The position numbers were made by a program, and so were the translations under genes. Below the pieces are notes generated by a model. It was not told the origin of the DNA. It did no database searches and saw only the letters and a list, made by a program, of their open reading frames with translations. From Melieria omissa (lineage: Eukaryota; Arthropoda; Insecta; Diptera; Ulidiidae), in NCBI GenBank assembly GCA_963971225.1, contig OZ020269.1:34555264-34619263 (forward strand): a stretch of DNA of 64,000 nt. The letters are read 5' to 3'. Shown in pieces: positions 50,325-61,871 of the stretch; positions within the stretch are counted from its first letter, which is position 1; the number at the start of each line of letters is the position of its first letter.

Positions 50325-52712
50325 CTTCGTCTCGCCCAAACGGTCCGTTTGTGTGTGATGCCGTAACTCACATACAGTCACTTTCTTGTATATATATATA
50401 GATTTAAGTTATATGGGCGGTTCCAAGCCCCCTTGTTCAATACCCGCACCATCCCGTCTTTCGGAAGGGAAAATGGTAGGTTCGTACTTAGTTTCATTGC
50501 TGTGCCACTCAAAGTTCAGCAAAATATTTGGGTCACAAACAATGCGCCACGCCCCTTGTCTGACGCCCATCAAATCTTATCATTAGAATGACTCATGTAT
50601 GAGACGACAGGGTACTAAATTTTAGTGTTGTATGACTTATAATTCCGAAATTATTCCATATTACAAATTTGAGTTGCATGAGTGGTGCCCCGCCCCCTTA
50701 TCCAAAATCCACCCTATTCACCCTGCCAAAGGACACGACTAAATAATAAGTTTATACCGAGTGTCATTCATGTGAATGCTATACTTCAAAAGCTACACCG
50801 GAATTTAAAAAGTGCCACGCCCCTTTCCTAAACCCATTAAATTTTATTTGTGGAAAGACACGTTTACGCCATGACACTGTTCCAAATTTCAATGCTATAC
50901 GACTTATGATTCCGAAGATATTCCGTATTAAAAAGTTGGCTTGTATGGGCGGTGCCACGCCCCCTTGTCAAAAACCCACCCTATTCTCCCTGTCGAAGGA
51001 CACGACCAAATCGTTAGTTTGTACCGAGTTTCACTGATGTGAACGCTATAGTTCGAAAGTTACACCGGAATTTAAAAAGTGCCACGCCCCTTGTCCAACG
51101 CCCATTAAATTTTACCGGTCGAACAACATGTTTACGCCATGACACTGTACCAAATTTCAATGCTATACGACTTATAATTCCGAAGATATTCCGTATTAAA
51201 AAGTTGGCTTGTATGGGCGGTGCCACGCCCCCTTGTCAAAAACCCACCCTATTCTCCCTGTCGAAGGACACGACCAAATCGTTAGTTTGTACCGAGTTTC
51301 ACTGATGTGAACGCTATAGTTCGAAAGTTACACCGGAATTTAAAAAGTGCCACGCCCCTTGTCCAACGCCCATTAAATTTTACCGGTCGAACAACATGTT
51401 TACGCCATGACACTGTACCAAATTTCAATGCTATACGACTTATAATTCCGAAGATATTCCGTATTAAAAAGTTGGCTTGTATGGGCGGCGCCACGCCCCC
51501 TTGTCAAAAACCCAACCTATTCTCCCTGTCGAAGGACACGACCAAATCGTTAGTTTGTACCGAGTTTCACTGATGTGAACGCTATAGTTCGAAAGTTACA
51601 CCGGAATTTAAAAAGTGCCACGCCCCTTGTCCAACGCCCATTAAATTTTACCGGTCGAACAACATGTTTACGCCATGACACTGTACCAAATTTCAATGCT
51701 ATACGACTTCTAATTCCGAAGATATTCCGTATTAAAAAGTTGGCTTGTATGGGCGGTGCCACGCCCCCTTGTCAAAAACCCACCCTATTCTCCCTGTCGA
51801 AGGGCACGACCAAATCGTTAGTTTGTACCGAGTTTCACTGATGTGAACGCTATAGTTCGAAAGTTACACCGGAATTTAAAAAGTGCCACGCCCCTTGTCC
51901 AACGCCCATTAAATTTTACCGGTCGAACAACATGTTTACGCCATGACACTGTACCAAATTTCAATGCTATACGACTTCTAATTCCGAAGATATTCCGTAT
52001 TAAAAAGTTGGCTTGTATGGGCGGTGCCACGCCCCCTTGTCAAAAACCCACCCTATTCTCCCTGTCGAAGGACACGACCAAATCGTTAGTTTGTACCGAG
52101 TTTCACTGATGTGAACGCTATAGTTCGAAAGTTACACCGGAATTTAAAAAGTGCCACGCCCCTTGTCCAACGCCCATTAAATTTTACCGGTCGAACAACA
52201 TGTTTACGCCATGACACTGTACCAAATTTCAATGCTATACGACTTATAATTCCGAAGATATTCCGTATTAAAAAGTTGGCTTGTATGGGCGGTGCCACGC
52301 CCCCTTGTCAAAAACCCACCTTATTCTCCCTGGCGAAGGACACGACCAAATCGTTAGTTTGTACCGAGTTTCACTGATGTGAACGCTATAGTTCGAAAGT
52401 TACACCGCAATTTAAAAAGTGCCACGCCCCTTGTCCAACGCCCATTAAATTTTACCGGTCGAACAACATGTTTACGCCATGACACTGTACCAAATTTCAA
52501 TGCTATACGACTTATAATTCTGAAGATATTCAATATTAAAGAATTGAGTTGTATGGGCGGTGCCACGCCCCCTTGAATAATGCCACGCCCCCTATGCTAA
52601 GAACCTTCCACACGGTGCCCGTAAACACACACGTAATATTTTATTAAAATAGGTCTGGTGGTTTGGGAGTCTATAGAAGACATACGAAATTTATTTGATT
52701 TTTATATATAAG
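50325..52712 (+). repeat. Dispersed 'gccacgcccc' repeat, copy 3, carrying a tandem array
   Basis: It begins TACTAGCTGACCCGGCAAAC (50308-50327 region), a head also seen, inverted and diverged, in copy 1. Diverged modules occupy 50400-50876, the near-identical array follows, and the element ends around 'tttgatttttatatataagat' (52690-52712) after a short CG-rich tail. The head motif is widespread in insect repeats (general recollection). Its class was not determined. Confidence 0.7.
50877..52560. repeat. 268-bp tandem array, about 6.3 near-identical units
   Basis: The word 'gtatgggcggtgccacgccc' (or one-base variants) recurs at about 50943, 51211, 51479, 51747, 52015, 52283 and 52551, always 268 bases apart. 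Units differ by only a handful of substitutions (for example ataatt/ctaatt, ggcggc/ggcggt, cttatt/cctatt), while the first and last partial units are more diverged. Each unit produces matching open frames on both strands, but 268 is not a multiple of 3 and no protein family is evident, so they are treated as non-coding. Confidence 0.95.
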
Positions 52713-54689
52713 ATTTGAAACGTGTATGTCCTTTAAAATTTAAAGTCCTTTTAAAAGGACATCGGATCAGAAAAATCAAAACTGAGTAAGACAGGTCACT
52801 AAGAATGACCTCTAGTTTCACGCCTATAAAAACATTTTGATGGGTCAAAAGTACTGTCACACAGTGTAATAAGTGTTGCACAGTGCGTTAATTGATTTGC
52901 GGTCAGTGCTAACGGCTTCGTACACGAAGACATTACTGGTCTCTCTAAAGGAAATGAGAGAAGGACAGCGCTCATCTAAAAGGCGGAGAAACTGTCAGCA
53001 GTCAAATAGAAATTAAAGATTAATTGGTTCATTATGATGGTGTTGAGGCGCATCGTAGCTTTAGGCATTTTCTGGGGCCACTCACATATCAGCTGTAGAG
53101 TCTACGAATCGCCTATCGAAGGCTAACGTCATTACATATGTGATAATATTTATGGGTATCAAATTACACGAAAATGCTGACGCGCACAAAAACACTGCAC
53201 GTCAGCCGCATCGCTTGGAAGTGAAACATACAAAATCTCAATATTCGAGCTGTCAATTTAAATCAATCCAAGCTTAAGTTGTCAAAATCGAAACAAAACA
53301 CAGGAAGATCAATGACAAGCGAACAAATCGAATGGACGCGCGACAGCGCAGACACGGGACGCAGCCAGACACTGCGCGGCCGTGCAAGAACATTTGCATT
53401 AATCAGCTTAAATTAAATGCCTGTTGTGACACAAATACGCACATACGTAGGCGCAGGCATAGTCGAACGCGAAATGAACGCATGAGAACTCGCTAATTGT
53501 GACAAGCCAAAGCCGATTAAATTAAAGTTAAATTTCGAGTACTCGCGGCTCGTGAAAATCCTCCCAAACGAGGGTCCGAGATAAAAGGTAAAACCGCCAA
53601 ATGCCCGAACCACCATTGAGTGGAGCGAAGCGACGAGTGCGACGCGCGAAGTGTGTTCAAATGTGAGCCGCGTGGCAGCTGCAATGAAGCCATCACTCCA
53701 ACGGCACAGGAGGGGGGACGGCGCAATGGCACCGCCAGCTCGCCCAGCACTCGGCGCTCTAAATACAAATCGCGTGCTCGCTGCGACCCCCACGCAGGTG
53801 CAGCATTTCCGTTTTCAATTAATTCGCTCTTATGTATTTCATTGAGCCGCCCGGCATCGCTCGGGTGGAATAAGTGTATTTCATTTAAAAACATTTGTGC
53901 TATTGTTCGGACAAGTTTTGTGCTCACTAAATACAACACATAAAAATACTTACGCCGACGTTGTATAAATCAAATCGCAAGTAATTCCATTCACTGGGAG
54001 AATTATGATGTGCTAATTAATCACTTCCCAATTTTTTTACTTTACTTCCCCCCACTTAGAGCATTTGGCTGGGCCCGACACAACACCGGCCCACACTAAA
54101 CGCTTGAACACCACCTTGCGCCGCCATGAATTAACTGCGTGCCTGCCGAATTTTCCGCTTTGCACGCAAAATAATTAAAACATCAACTTGAATGTCAAAC
54201 GACAGAGTCCTAATTTATGCTGGGCCTCCTATGCGCAACGCGACTAATTTATTTTGTCATAACAAATTATGCATAATCGGCGAGTGTACGCGCGCCGGCC
54301 CACCCGACGCCACACGACCTGCCTACGAAAAGTTCTGCTGGTTGTTTTCAAATTCGAAACTACCTTTCTATGGCGTTGCCCGCACCCCGGCAACAAATTT
54401 CACTTGGCTGTGTGTAAATGTAGTTTGGAAAATTTGTGAGAATTTGAAAATTTGCATGTGGCTCGCAAGTGGCGTCGTTTCCGTTTACGTGCTGCAAAGT
54501 TTTGTGTGAATACATTAGGACTTAATTACGGATCGGGGTAACTACAAATGCCACAAATTTCAGTTGTAGCTTGCTTGCATAGGAGGTTGTGGAACATTTG
54601 CTACACAGCTGGAAGCTCGGGTCCACAGAGTACTCAATAAGGTCTGTCTCTATCCCATTAATTTTTGGATAAATAACTATGTGTACAAG
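52713..54689. other. Intronic, no gene recognised
   Basis: It contains a small palindrome near 52728-52764 ('gtcctttaaaatttaaag'/'ccttttaaaaggac') and a GC-richer block (about 53320-54410). The opposed open frames at 53413-53943 overlap heavily and match nothing recognisable. Confidence 0.5.
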
Positions 54690-55060
54690 CGAAATTATCG
54701 GATTTTTGGAAATATACGAGATAAACCAGCACCAAATGCATCTCGAGAAAGTCACTGTTTGGTTCGGACTTGGTCCCGCGGAATCATTAGTCCGTACTTC
54801 GTCCAAAACGAAACTAGCATTGCCATAACCGTCAATGGTGAGCGCTACAGCTCGATGATAATGGATCTTGTGTCCTATACTAGATGATATAAGTACTGAT
54901 AACATGGGATCCCAATAGGACAGCGCTTCGAGCCGCTCGGCACATGCCACTATGGACGATCTGCGCGAGCAATTTGAGAGCATTGGCCACCGAGATCGTG
55001 CGACTCAGCTCCTTTAGACTTTTTCCTTTGGAACTATCTTAAACCTATGCGTATACTGGA
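54690..55060 (+). pseudogene. Decayed Tc1/mariner-type transposase
   Basis: On the + strand, interrupted by several stops and frame changes, one reads a catalytic-core remnant: the VTVW-like segment with GGIIGPYF degraded to RGIISPYFVQNE, TVNGERYSSMI, a Thr/Met-Asp-Leu-Arg segment (ATMDDLREQFES), and LDFFLWNYLK, the equivalent of PLDYFLWGYVK. The order and motifs match the CDLTPLDYFLWG lineage also present at 26599 and 33383. It retains mainly the middle part that those two have lost. No ends were identified. The sequence beyond 55060 up to the TATTC tract is unassigned. Confidence 0.7.
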
Positions 55061-55270
55061 AAGGGAACTAATTCAGTCAAAGGAGCTGTCTGGAACTAAT
55101 TTGGGAAAAATCAAGAAATGCCTGAGCAGTATTGGGGGAGATGAACTCCTCCAATAAGGAATAAGGGATACGGCCCAAAAGTTCTCTTTGGATGCAGTGT
55201 CTCGGGCAGTTGGTGCTCGGCCCCCGTATCTATTCTAATATATTTTATTCTATTCTATTACCTTCAAATC

Positions 55271-55335
55271 TATTCTATTCTATTCTATTCTATTCTATTC
55301 TATTCTATTCTATTCTATTCTATTCTATTCTATTC
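55271..55335. repeat. (TATTC)n microsatellite
   Basis: Thirteen uninterrupted TATTC units, with degenerate units before (55229-55270) and after. It lies 9 bases from the TTAA target of the transposon that starts at 55349. Confidence 0.95.
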
Positions 55336-55609
55336 TGTTCTATCTTAACACATTGTTAACCGGCAATTTTACGCTGAAACTATCTCATGTCACCGGCTAT
55401 TATTTCCCAGCAAGGCACGTACCGGTTATGTCACCGGTAACATGACCGGTACGCATAACCGAGGTTTCCGTGACAGCTCCTAGTGACATTCTTAAGGCGA
55501 TGGGAAAAATGTCACCGAAACTCATGTATACGTGTGAGCTTCCATCCCGTTCGCCCTCATGTAGTATGTAGAAATATGGTCCATATAGTTTTCTCGCTCA
55601 CTCTTCCGT

Positions 55610-55745
55610 CACACGTACCGGTACCGTACCAGTGACAGTACCAGTTACAGTATCGGAATGCGTAACGTAGATACCGGCCACAGTATCGGTTACAGTATCG
55701 GTTACAGTACCCGATACAGTACAGGTTACAGTACCGGTTACATAT
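55610..55745. repeat. Subterminal repeat cluster of the transposon
   Basis: About ten variants of a 10-12-base word (ACAGTACCGGTT / ACAGTATCGGTT) in near-tandem order, plus related ACCGGT words at 55360-55470. Such clusters near one end are typical transposase-binding regions of CACTA-type elements. That role is inferred. The Thr-Val-Thr-Gly frame read through it on the minus strand is an artefact. Confidence 0.75.
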
Positions 55746-55932
55746 ATTTGAATAAATAAGCGTTTACTTTTGATTAAAAATTCTTTTTTTAATAATTTTT
55801 TCGAATTAATAGATATACAAAAAGATAATAATACAAAACAACAACAAAAATAACAAAAATTAATAATTAATAATAGTAATTCATAAAAACTCATACAAAA
55901 ATACAAAAATAAAGTAATTAACAAACAAAAAA

Positions 55933-56979
55933 TTAACAAGTATGTAAATTATGGGATTGGGGTGGCGGCACTTCCGCCTTCGCCCTGCGTCGTTTTTGCT
56001 TGGCTCTATTGTGCGCCCTTTCGACCGCCTTCTTAACCACCGCCTCGAACTTGCTTCTGCCTAAAGTTTTAAAAATATCTAAATTGAAACAACACAAAAA
56101 TTAGATATATAATTTGGAACTACGTTAAAAAACAAACTCACCGAATAATAACTCTATAATTATTAATTTTTGCAGGGGTTTTTTTCCCACCTGCCCTCCC
56201 AATTGTAAAAGATCAGTAAATCGTCCCCGAAAACATTTTTAAACACTGGCTCAAGGTCATCGGAAAGGCCTTTGAGCCTGCGAATGAACGAAACCTGAAA
56301 CGAAAAAATATTAAATGCTTCAAAATATTGCGTATTGTTGCCAAAAGTGTAACACTGGTTGCCAGTACCATTGAGGCTGCAAAATTGGCTTGCTCCAACT
56401 TTCCCTCCACTTCCAGTACTGCATCAACAGTAGTGAGTGGGAGCAGAGCTTCGATTTGCGCCTCTGTTTCGTTCACCGCTTCCCCCGTAAGGCGCGTGAG
56501 GCTGTGTTGGATTTGCTTGATGGCAACTTTGCACTAACGGACCTGCTTGTTGTGAGCCATAAATTCTGGCTTCTCGACCATCTGTAAAAAACATGGAAAA
56601 TTATATTAAGGTGTTATATGGAGAAACGTCATTTAGAAAGTTACACTCACATTTTCGACCAGAAATTTCTCCATCCGATCTACTTTTTGCTCTAAGCGCT
56701 TTTGTGTGTTTAATATTTCTGAGAGAATGCTTTTGATTTCTGTAATGACGTAAAATTTTATAAGTAAAATAATACAAAATATATAACAAATATATTACCA
56801 TCACCAGTTGAAACATTTTCTTTGTCTCTTCTTCGTTTTTTTAATGGTGAGAAAGGGGGAGGAGACGGTGAGCGAGGAGTATAATTTAAAGAAAATTGTT
56901 TTTTTAAAATGTATCGTTTCGACGGTACCGTCTCGTTTAGCTCATCATTAGAGCTGTTGCTGTTAAAAATTGATTCCAT
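55933..56979 (-). pseudogene. DUF4806-like transposon companion gene, five exons
   Basis: Inferred exons (minus): 56979-56799, 56739-56651, 56581-56369, 56294-56142, 56078-55933, all with GT/AG borders and compatible phases. Exon 1 (MESIFNSNSSNDELNET...) is Ser/Pro-rich and ends in a KKRRRDKE basic motif, possibly a nuclear signal. Exon 2 is a coiled-coil-like segment (LSEILNTQKRLEQKVDRMEK). Exons 3-5 carry a DUF4806-like region: ALLPLTTVDAVLEVEGKL, then SFIRRLKGLSDDLEP and IFYNWEGRW. They end in a basic tail (KQKRRRAKAE). Defects: an in-frame TAG at 56536-56534 (codon 16 of exon 3), and a probable one-base loss in the A7C4 run near 56174-56185 that breaks the frame in exon 4. The role of DUF4806 is unknown. 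Sharing the element's strand and borders suggests a transposition cofactor or DNA-binding partner. Confidence 0.65.
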
Positions 56980-57059
56980 CTATAAACAAAATGTTTATTA
57001 GTTTATTCATAATGTTGTAATTCAAAAAATCATTAAATTAAAAAATGCAAGCAAGCTAC

Positions 57060-58923
57060 TCAATTAGCAAAATCATTAAAAAGATTATGTAAAATAGGTA
57101 TACAAATGAACTTGTTGTTGTCCTGTGGAATGCAAAAATATTTATACTTAATGTCTTTTTTATTTATTTCTACTGTTTCGGTACTTGAATCGCTCAATAT
57201 TGCTATTCCCAGCCCTGGAAGAGAATTAAGAGGCTCATGAAAATAGTTTTCCATTTTTTTAAATGCACGTACTAAAATTGAACTGTTCTCAGACTTAGTA
57301 CTCACAGTTTTAAAGGGACCAATATATTTACAAAAACCGTAGGAGTCTTTTACTTTTAATGGATCTATATTAAACGAACCAAATTTCGTTGTGTTATAAA
57401 AATCGATATCGCGTCTTTCTTCAAATCTTAATTGTAATTGTTGCAAAATTTGATTCGGCTTTTTAATCAATTTCTTTAAATATTGCATATAATTTTCAAA
57501 ATTTATATGCCGAAAAATTATCTAATTGACCATATTGCTTGACACATTCCGAAAGATGCAGCAATCCATGAACATTAAAGCTTATTAAATGGTCTCCATA
57601 AATTATGCCAAAGCAATCAACAAATTCCTCTAGCATTTTGTGGGCAACGTCGGCTTCAACTACACATGACCTTGCACAAGATAAGAGCCTAATGCTAGCA
57701 TGTAGCAACAAAAAATGGTAATAAAAATCTGCGGGAACGCAGTCCTTTAAAACAAATATTCCCGTATATAAAAGAAACTGCCTAACTTCTGTCGATTTCC
57801 AATTTTTGATTTCATTTAAGTCTCTGGCAACTCTGCCGAATTCGGACGGAACGAATTTGGCAAGGAAATGAATTTTTTCATTCATCTTGGTTACATTTCC
57901 TTTTTTAATTACCAACTGCAGCAATTTTTTGGTAACACCTAAGTCTACCAGGTGCATCCCATCAAGTGGAAATTGCGAAACCATGCCAAACCTCGAAAGT
58001 TCTAACACACTTTTGCTGCCTTTAAAAGAAAAACTGTGATGGGATTCATCTGTTCTAGATGCGAACGAGTTATTAGTTCGGAAATCATTAATTTTTTTTG
58101 AGAAGCACACTCTCCTTTCCAAATATTTTCCCTTCTGGCAACATTTAGGACAACCATTAAACCCATTATGGGACTGCACTCCTGTGATAAAGGCCCTAGC
58201 TGGTGAATCGCAAGTAAAAAGTCGGACATCAAATTTTTTTAAGTTATTGTTTGAACCTATTTTCAGTCCGTTTTCTCTTAATAAAATAACTTCTTCACAA
58301 AAATCTTTCATAAAGTCATCTACACTATATGGCTTAGCTATGCCAGAGAAACACGCTATTATAAACGGACTTCTTTCTGGAAAACCAACTATGTGGCCAA
58401 GAATTGGCCATAAAACTTTATTAGAGCTTTTAAATAATCTCAGGCCGTCAATACCGACGTCAATTAATATTTCAGGAATGGAATCTAAATAACCAAAAGA
58501 ACTTGAAGTAAAATGCGACTGAATGCCAAAGTACAAAAACTCCCCATTTGGAATAAGTTTTATTTCCACTTTATTTCTTCGAGTTCCAAGAAGAGTTTTT
58601 GCTGACAGTGGCAAATCGGTCACCCCCACTCTATGCAAAGTCCGAAGGAGATCATCCAAGGCGTTTTGGGAAATATTGTTGCGAACTGCCCAAGACTTAA
58701 CCTCAAAACATTTGGAATTTTCATTTCTGTCCGCATTCAAATTCTGAAGTGAACTATTGGTGGAAAGTTCATCTTCAGACCTATCCCTATTATCGCTGCT
58801 AGAGGAACTTGCAGAGCATTCAATAGGTCCAACAAGTTCATTTAATTTCCTATACTTTTCTACATTTTCTTGAAAAACCTTTTTTTCCTTGCTCATGCAA
58901 TTAGAAAAGGTTTTTCTCTTCAT
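57060..58923 (-). pseudogene. tnp2/CACTA-like transposase, one frameshift
   Basis: The main frame (58923-57496, 475 codons) starts MKRKTFSNCMSKEKKVF. It ends prematurely in ...GQLDNFSAYKF at an extra T in a T run near 57498-57501. The +1 frame then continues without a gap as MQYLKKLIKKPNQIL to a stop at 57060, total about 620 residues. Motifs: Ser/Asp-rich residues 38-70; IDVGIDGLRLFKSS with D159 and LWPILG; RLFTCDSPARAF with D239; a zinc-knuckle-like HNGFNGCPKCCQKGKY (252-267); QFPLDGMHLVDLGV with D321; VHGLLHLSECV (451-461). These are the tnp2-family landmarks found in animal CACTA-like and related elements. D159, D239 and D321 are candidate catalytic acids by position only. The N-terminal basic segment may bind DNA. 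No intron was recognised. Confidence 0.8.
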
Positions 58924-59555
58924 TTCAAGAAAGATACGTATAACGTAAAAGTTGTTAATTTAATAAATATATATACTTATCTTCGATTTTCTGGTTTCCT
59001 TTTTGTTCCTTTCTTTAAGTTTAAGTTCGCCAACTTTCACAAATTTCGCAAAATTCACAAATTACGATTCACACTGCACCTGCAAATTTCACAAATGGCG
59101 CGCACGTCCAAGTTCGACAACCACCTGATTATTGGGAATGTTTTTGTTTCACTCTTATGCATGTATTTTGCGTGAATATAAAATATTGTTGTTTCACTTA
59201 GCTCTGATCAGTGTTGAATTTTTACAAATTTATGAGCACAAAAGAAACTTTGAGTCAAAATATGCTTGAAATATTTTATTTGCAACATTCAAACATTTCG
59301 TTTACAAATGTTTGCTATCTCATTCTAACACGTGTTTGTTTTAAAAAGCACCAGTATCTCTTTTGCTCTTAGGAAAGTCCAATATTTCGTAAAAGTGTTA
59401 GTGATTCGGTTACGGCCGTCTTGCTGGGTTCGTAATTTAATGTGGAACTGAAATTGTTATAAAAATCTGAATATCTAGAAAAATAACTGTTTTTTATAAT
59501 AAAAGAGACACGTCTAACCACGATGAAAAAAGCTTTTGCAAATTGCTAGTGCAAT

Positions 59556-59615
59556 CACGAGTTAACTCGTGATCAGTCAACAACGTTCGGTCATGAAAAC
59601 ACGAGTTAACTCGTG
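59556..59615. repeat. Two 16-bp palindromes at the transposon's right end
   Basis: CACGAGTTAACTCGTG is a perfect palindrome occurring at 59556-59571 and 59600-59615, a 44-base period. Each copy is followed by a near-identical 'A(T/C)C(A/G)GTCAACAA' word that merges into the terminal repeat for the second copy. They are likely transposase recognition sites (inference). Confidence 0.85.
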
Positions 59616-59635
59616 ACCGGTCAACAATGTGTTAA

Positions 59636-61871
59636 ATCTATAGAAATAAACCGTAAACAATTGTTGCCCGCAAAGTTAACATAGCAAACGCCTCCATAAA
59701 ATTGTGCCAGATTTATGAGACTAAGTCTCTGAAAATTTGATCTCATAGTTACGCTCCACTAAGCAAACCCGCCGCAGATATTTGAATAAGAATTTCATAT
59801 AAAAAAATGTATCCACTATCTCATCATCAAGACCTCATATAAAATTATGTTTAACTTCTGAAATTAAACCTTTTTTACACTCCCAAAATAAATCTTCAAA
59901 CTTGGACTTTTTTCGACCGCCAAAGTGAAATTAAACAGCCCCGAAATCAGAGTTGAAATAATTGAGAATTTGTTGACACTTGTCGCACTACGTTGTGTGA
60001 ATTACACACACACACACATATACTCCCAGCACACTCCCTAGTTTTCAAATCACTTTCGAAACCTGCAAAAATCAATTTGCCATTTAATTCAATTTTGAAT
60101 GTTTTAACAATTTCATCATTATTCCAACATTAACAACCATTACCAACCAAACGAAATTACTAAAAAGGACCACCCACTTGACATCTGACACAAAACGGCT
60201 CAACCAAAGTCAACAGCAACAACAACAACAAGAATTACAATAGAAAACGATTCTTATAATGCAATTCCACAAATTCCATATTTGTTGGCAAACAAAACGC
60301 GCGCGCACACACACACACATTTCTGACTTCTGCCACACTTCAAAACATTTTACGCCGAACAATAACAACAATAACAAAAAAACAGCAGCAACAGCACCCG
60401 CTACAACAACAGATGTGCAACTCATTATGACGCATTTAAGCGTTTAAATTGAATAATATCCATAATTTTATAAAGGCAACGCGAGCCGGCTAAAGAATAA
60501 AGCACACAAATTGCTGCATAAACAACCGAACGCGCGCGTGCGAATCACCCTCGAATTGACACTTGCGACGTGAACGGAAAGCGAACGCACAGCACGAGTG
60601 ACACTTGACATTTCGACGTCGACGCCGATGCCGAGTGGCCCAGTGTAGGGTGTACTTGCAGTCCGGATGCCGGATTGCGCAAGGGCTGCTCTGACTGTTT
60701 TCACAAATGCGGGGACAAGTGTTTAAAGTTTTTTTTTAAATATATTTTCTGCCCATCGGCAATAGTTGCAAAATCGGCCAGTGAGGTGAACGGACAGAAA
60801 TCGTTGAAATGAAACGTAAGAAAATATTCATTTGTTCATATTTTTTATTAGTTATGTTTTCTCAATGGTTAATTTATAATTAATGATTTGAATCGTCATC
60901 ATCATCATTGAAAGTGAGACCTGACTGATTGTAATTGTGCTCAATTTTAATGCCTTCGACTCGATTGGCCGATTCTATGGTCCTTTTACACATTGTCAAC
61001 GCTATCGCCAACTGTTAAACATTATCCTTGCATAGTAATCTCCACAAACCCATCAACACTGACTGCGCATTGTTTCTTTTTCTTGCAGCAGTGAATTCAT
61101 TTTTATATTCCATTTCTTTCCATGGCTAATGCCATTGTGAATGTAATTTACCATGAAAATATAATTTTATTGTAATTGCACTTTCATTTCCATTATAATC
61201 ATAATCACGTCAATATCAACGTCATCATCATCATCAGTGTCGAACCCATATTTGGCTGCAATCGCTCGAGCTGAGCTGAGTATTTGAAGTGCCGCACTTT
61301 TATTTTCATGCATAAGTGGAGTTCGGTTCACGCTTCCGCGCGCTGTTCAGCCCCTTCTGCAGGGTTGTTGCGTTGTTCATTATTGCTACAAGCATGCATT
61401 TGCTGTTGTTGTACATGTCAAGTGAGGTTATGTTTGCATTATCCCTATGGGGATGAAATGATTTATAATATTATTTCTGATTTGTACGGTGAATTGTGTT
61501 GACAGTTCAAGGTGGATTTATGTTGGGCACGCAGAACTGTTATTTACCGCTTTCGCAGTCAGTCTTCGGAATATCTTTGGATGGGGTGAACCATTTCAAA
61601 TTAAGAAGAGATAGGGGTGAAACGAAATAAAAAACTTAATTGTAATGTAATGCAATGAAATTCACCCTTTGAACTTTAACATTGGCTAGAAAAACGTACT
61701 TTCACTTTATAAACAGCACGGTGATAGTTTGAAGAATTTTTAAAACAATTTTTGTTTCCGATTTTTTCATTATATTTCACTTAAAAAATCGATAGATACA
61801 CAAAAATATGAAATTTTAAGATGTTAGATCAACTGGCTTTCAAATGTATCTAGAAACTCGGCGGGTGTGTT
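59636..61871. other. Intronic, no gene recognised
   Basis: It contains CA tracts (about 60006-60021 and 60303-60319), AACAAC-rich stretches (60215-60235, 60360-60412) and short CATCAT tracts (60897-60908, 61220-61232). No supported coding sequence or repeat ends. Confidence 0.5.

Larger units (their letters stand above)
55349..59631 (-). mobile_element. Two-gene tnp2/CACTA-like transposon with TTAA flanks
   Basis: The 4283-bp element has inverted ends CACATTGTTAACCGG (left) and CACATTGTTGACCGG (right, inverted). TTAA lies immediately outside both (55345-55348, 59632-59635). The left 400 bases are dense in ACCGGT/CGGTTACAGT words. The right end carries two copies of the palindrome CACGAGTTAACTCGTG. 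Inside, on the minus strand, are a tnp2-like transposase (58923-57060) and, downstream, a five-exon DUF4806-like gene (56979-55933). CAC...GTG termini, subterminal repeats and a two-protein layout recall CACTA/EnSpm elements, but those normally make 2-3 bp duplications. Each gene carries light damage, so this copy looks recently inactivated. Confidence 0.8.

Noticed and set aside
51039..52576. Repeated 88-residue + frames and 70-residue - frames, suggesting a tandem protein family
   Set aside because: They recur only because the 268-bp unit recurs. The period is not a multiple of three, starts are non-ATG on the + strand, and no domain is visible.
53413..53943. Opposed open frames of 107-140 codons
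   Set aside because: Mutually antisense, no recognisable motifs, and confined to a GC-richer block.
55598..55939. Thr-Val-Thr-Gly repeat protein on the minus strand
   Set aside because: It is a translation of the transposon's subterminal CGGTTACAGT repeats.
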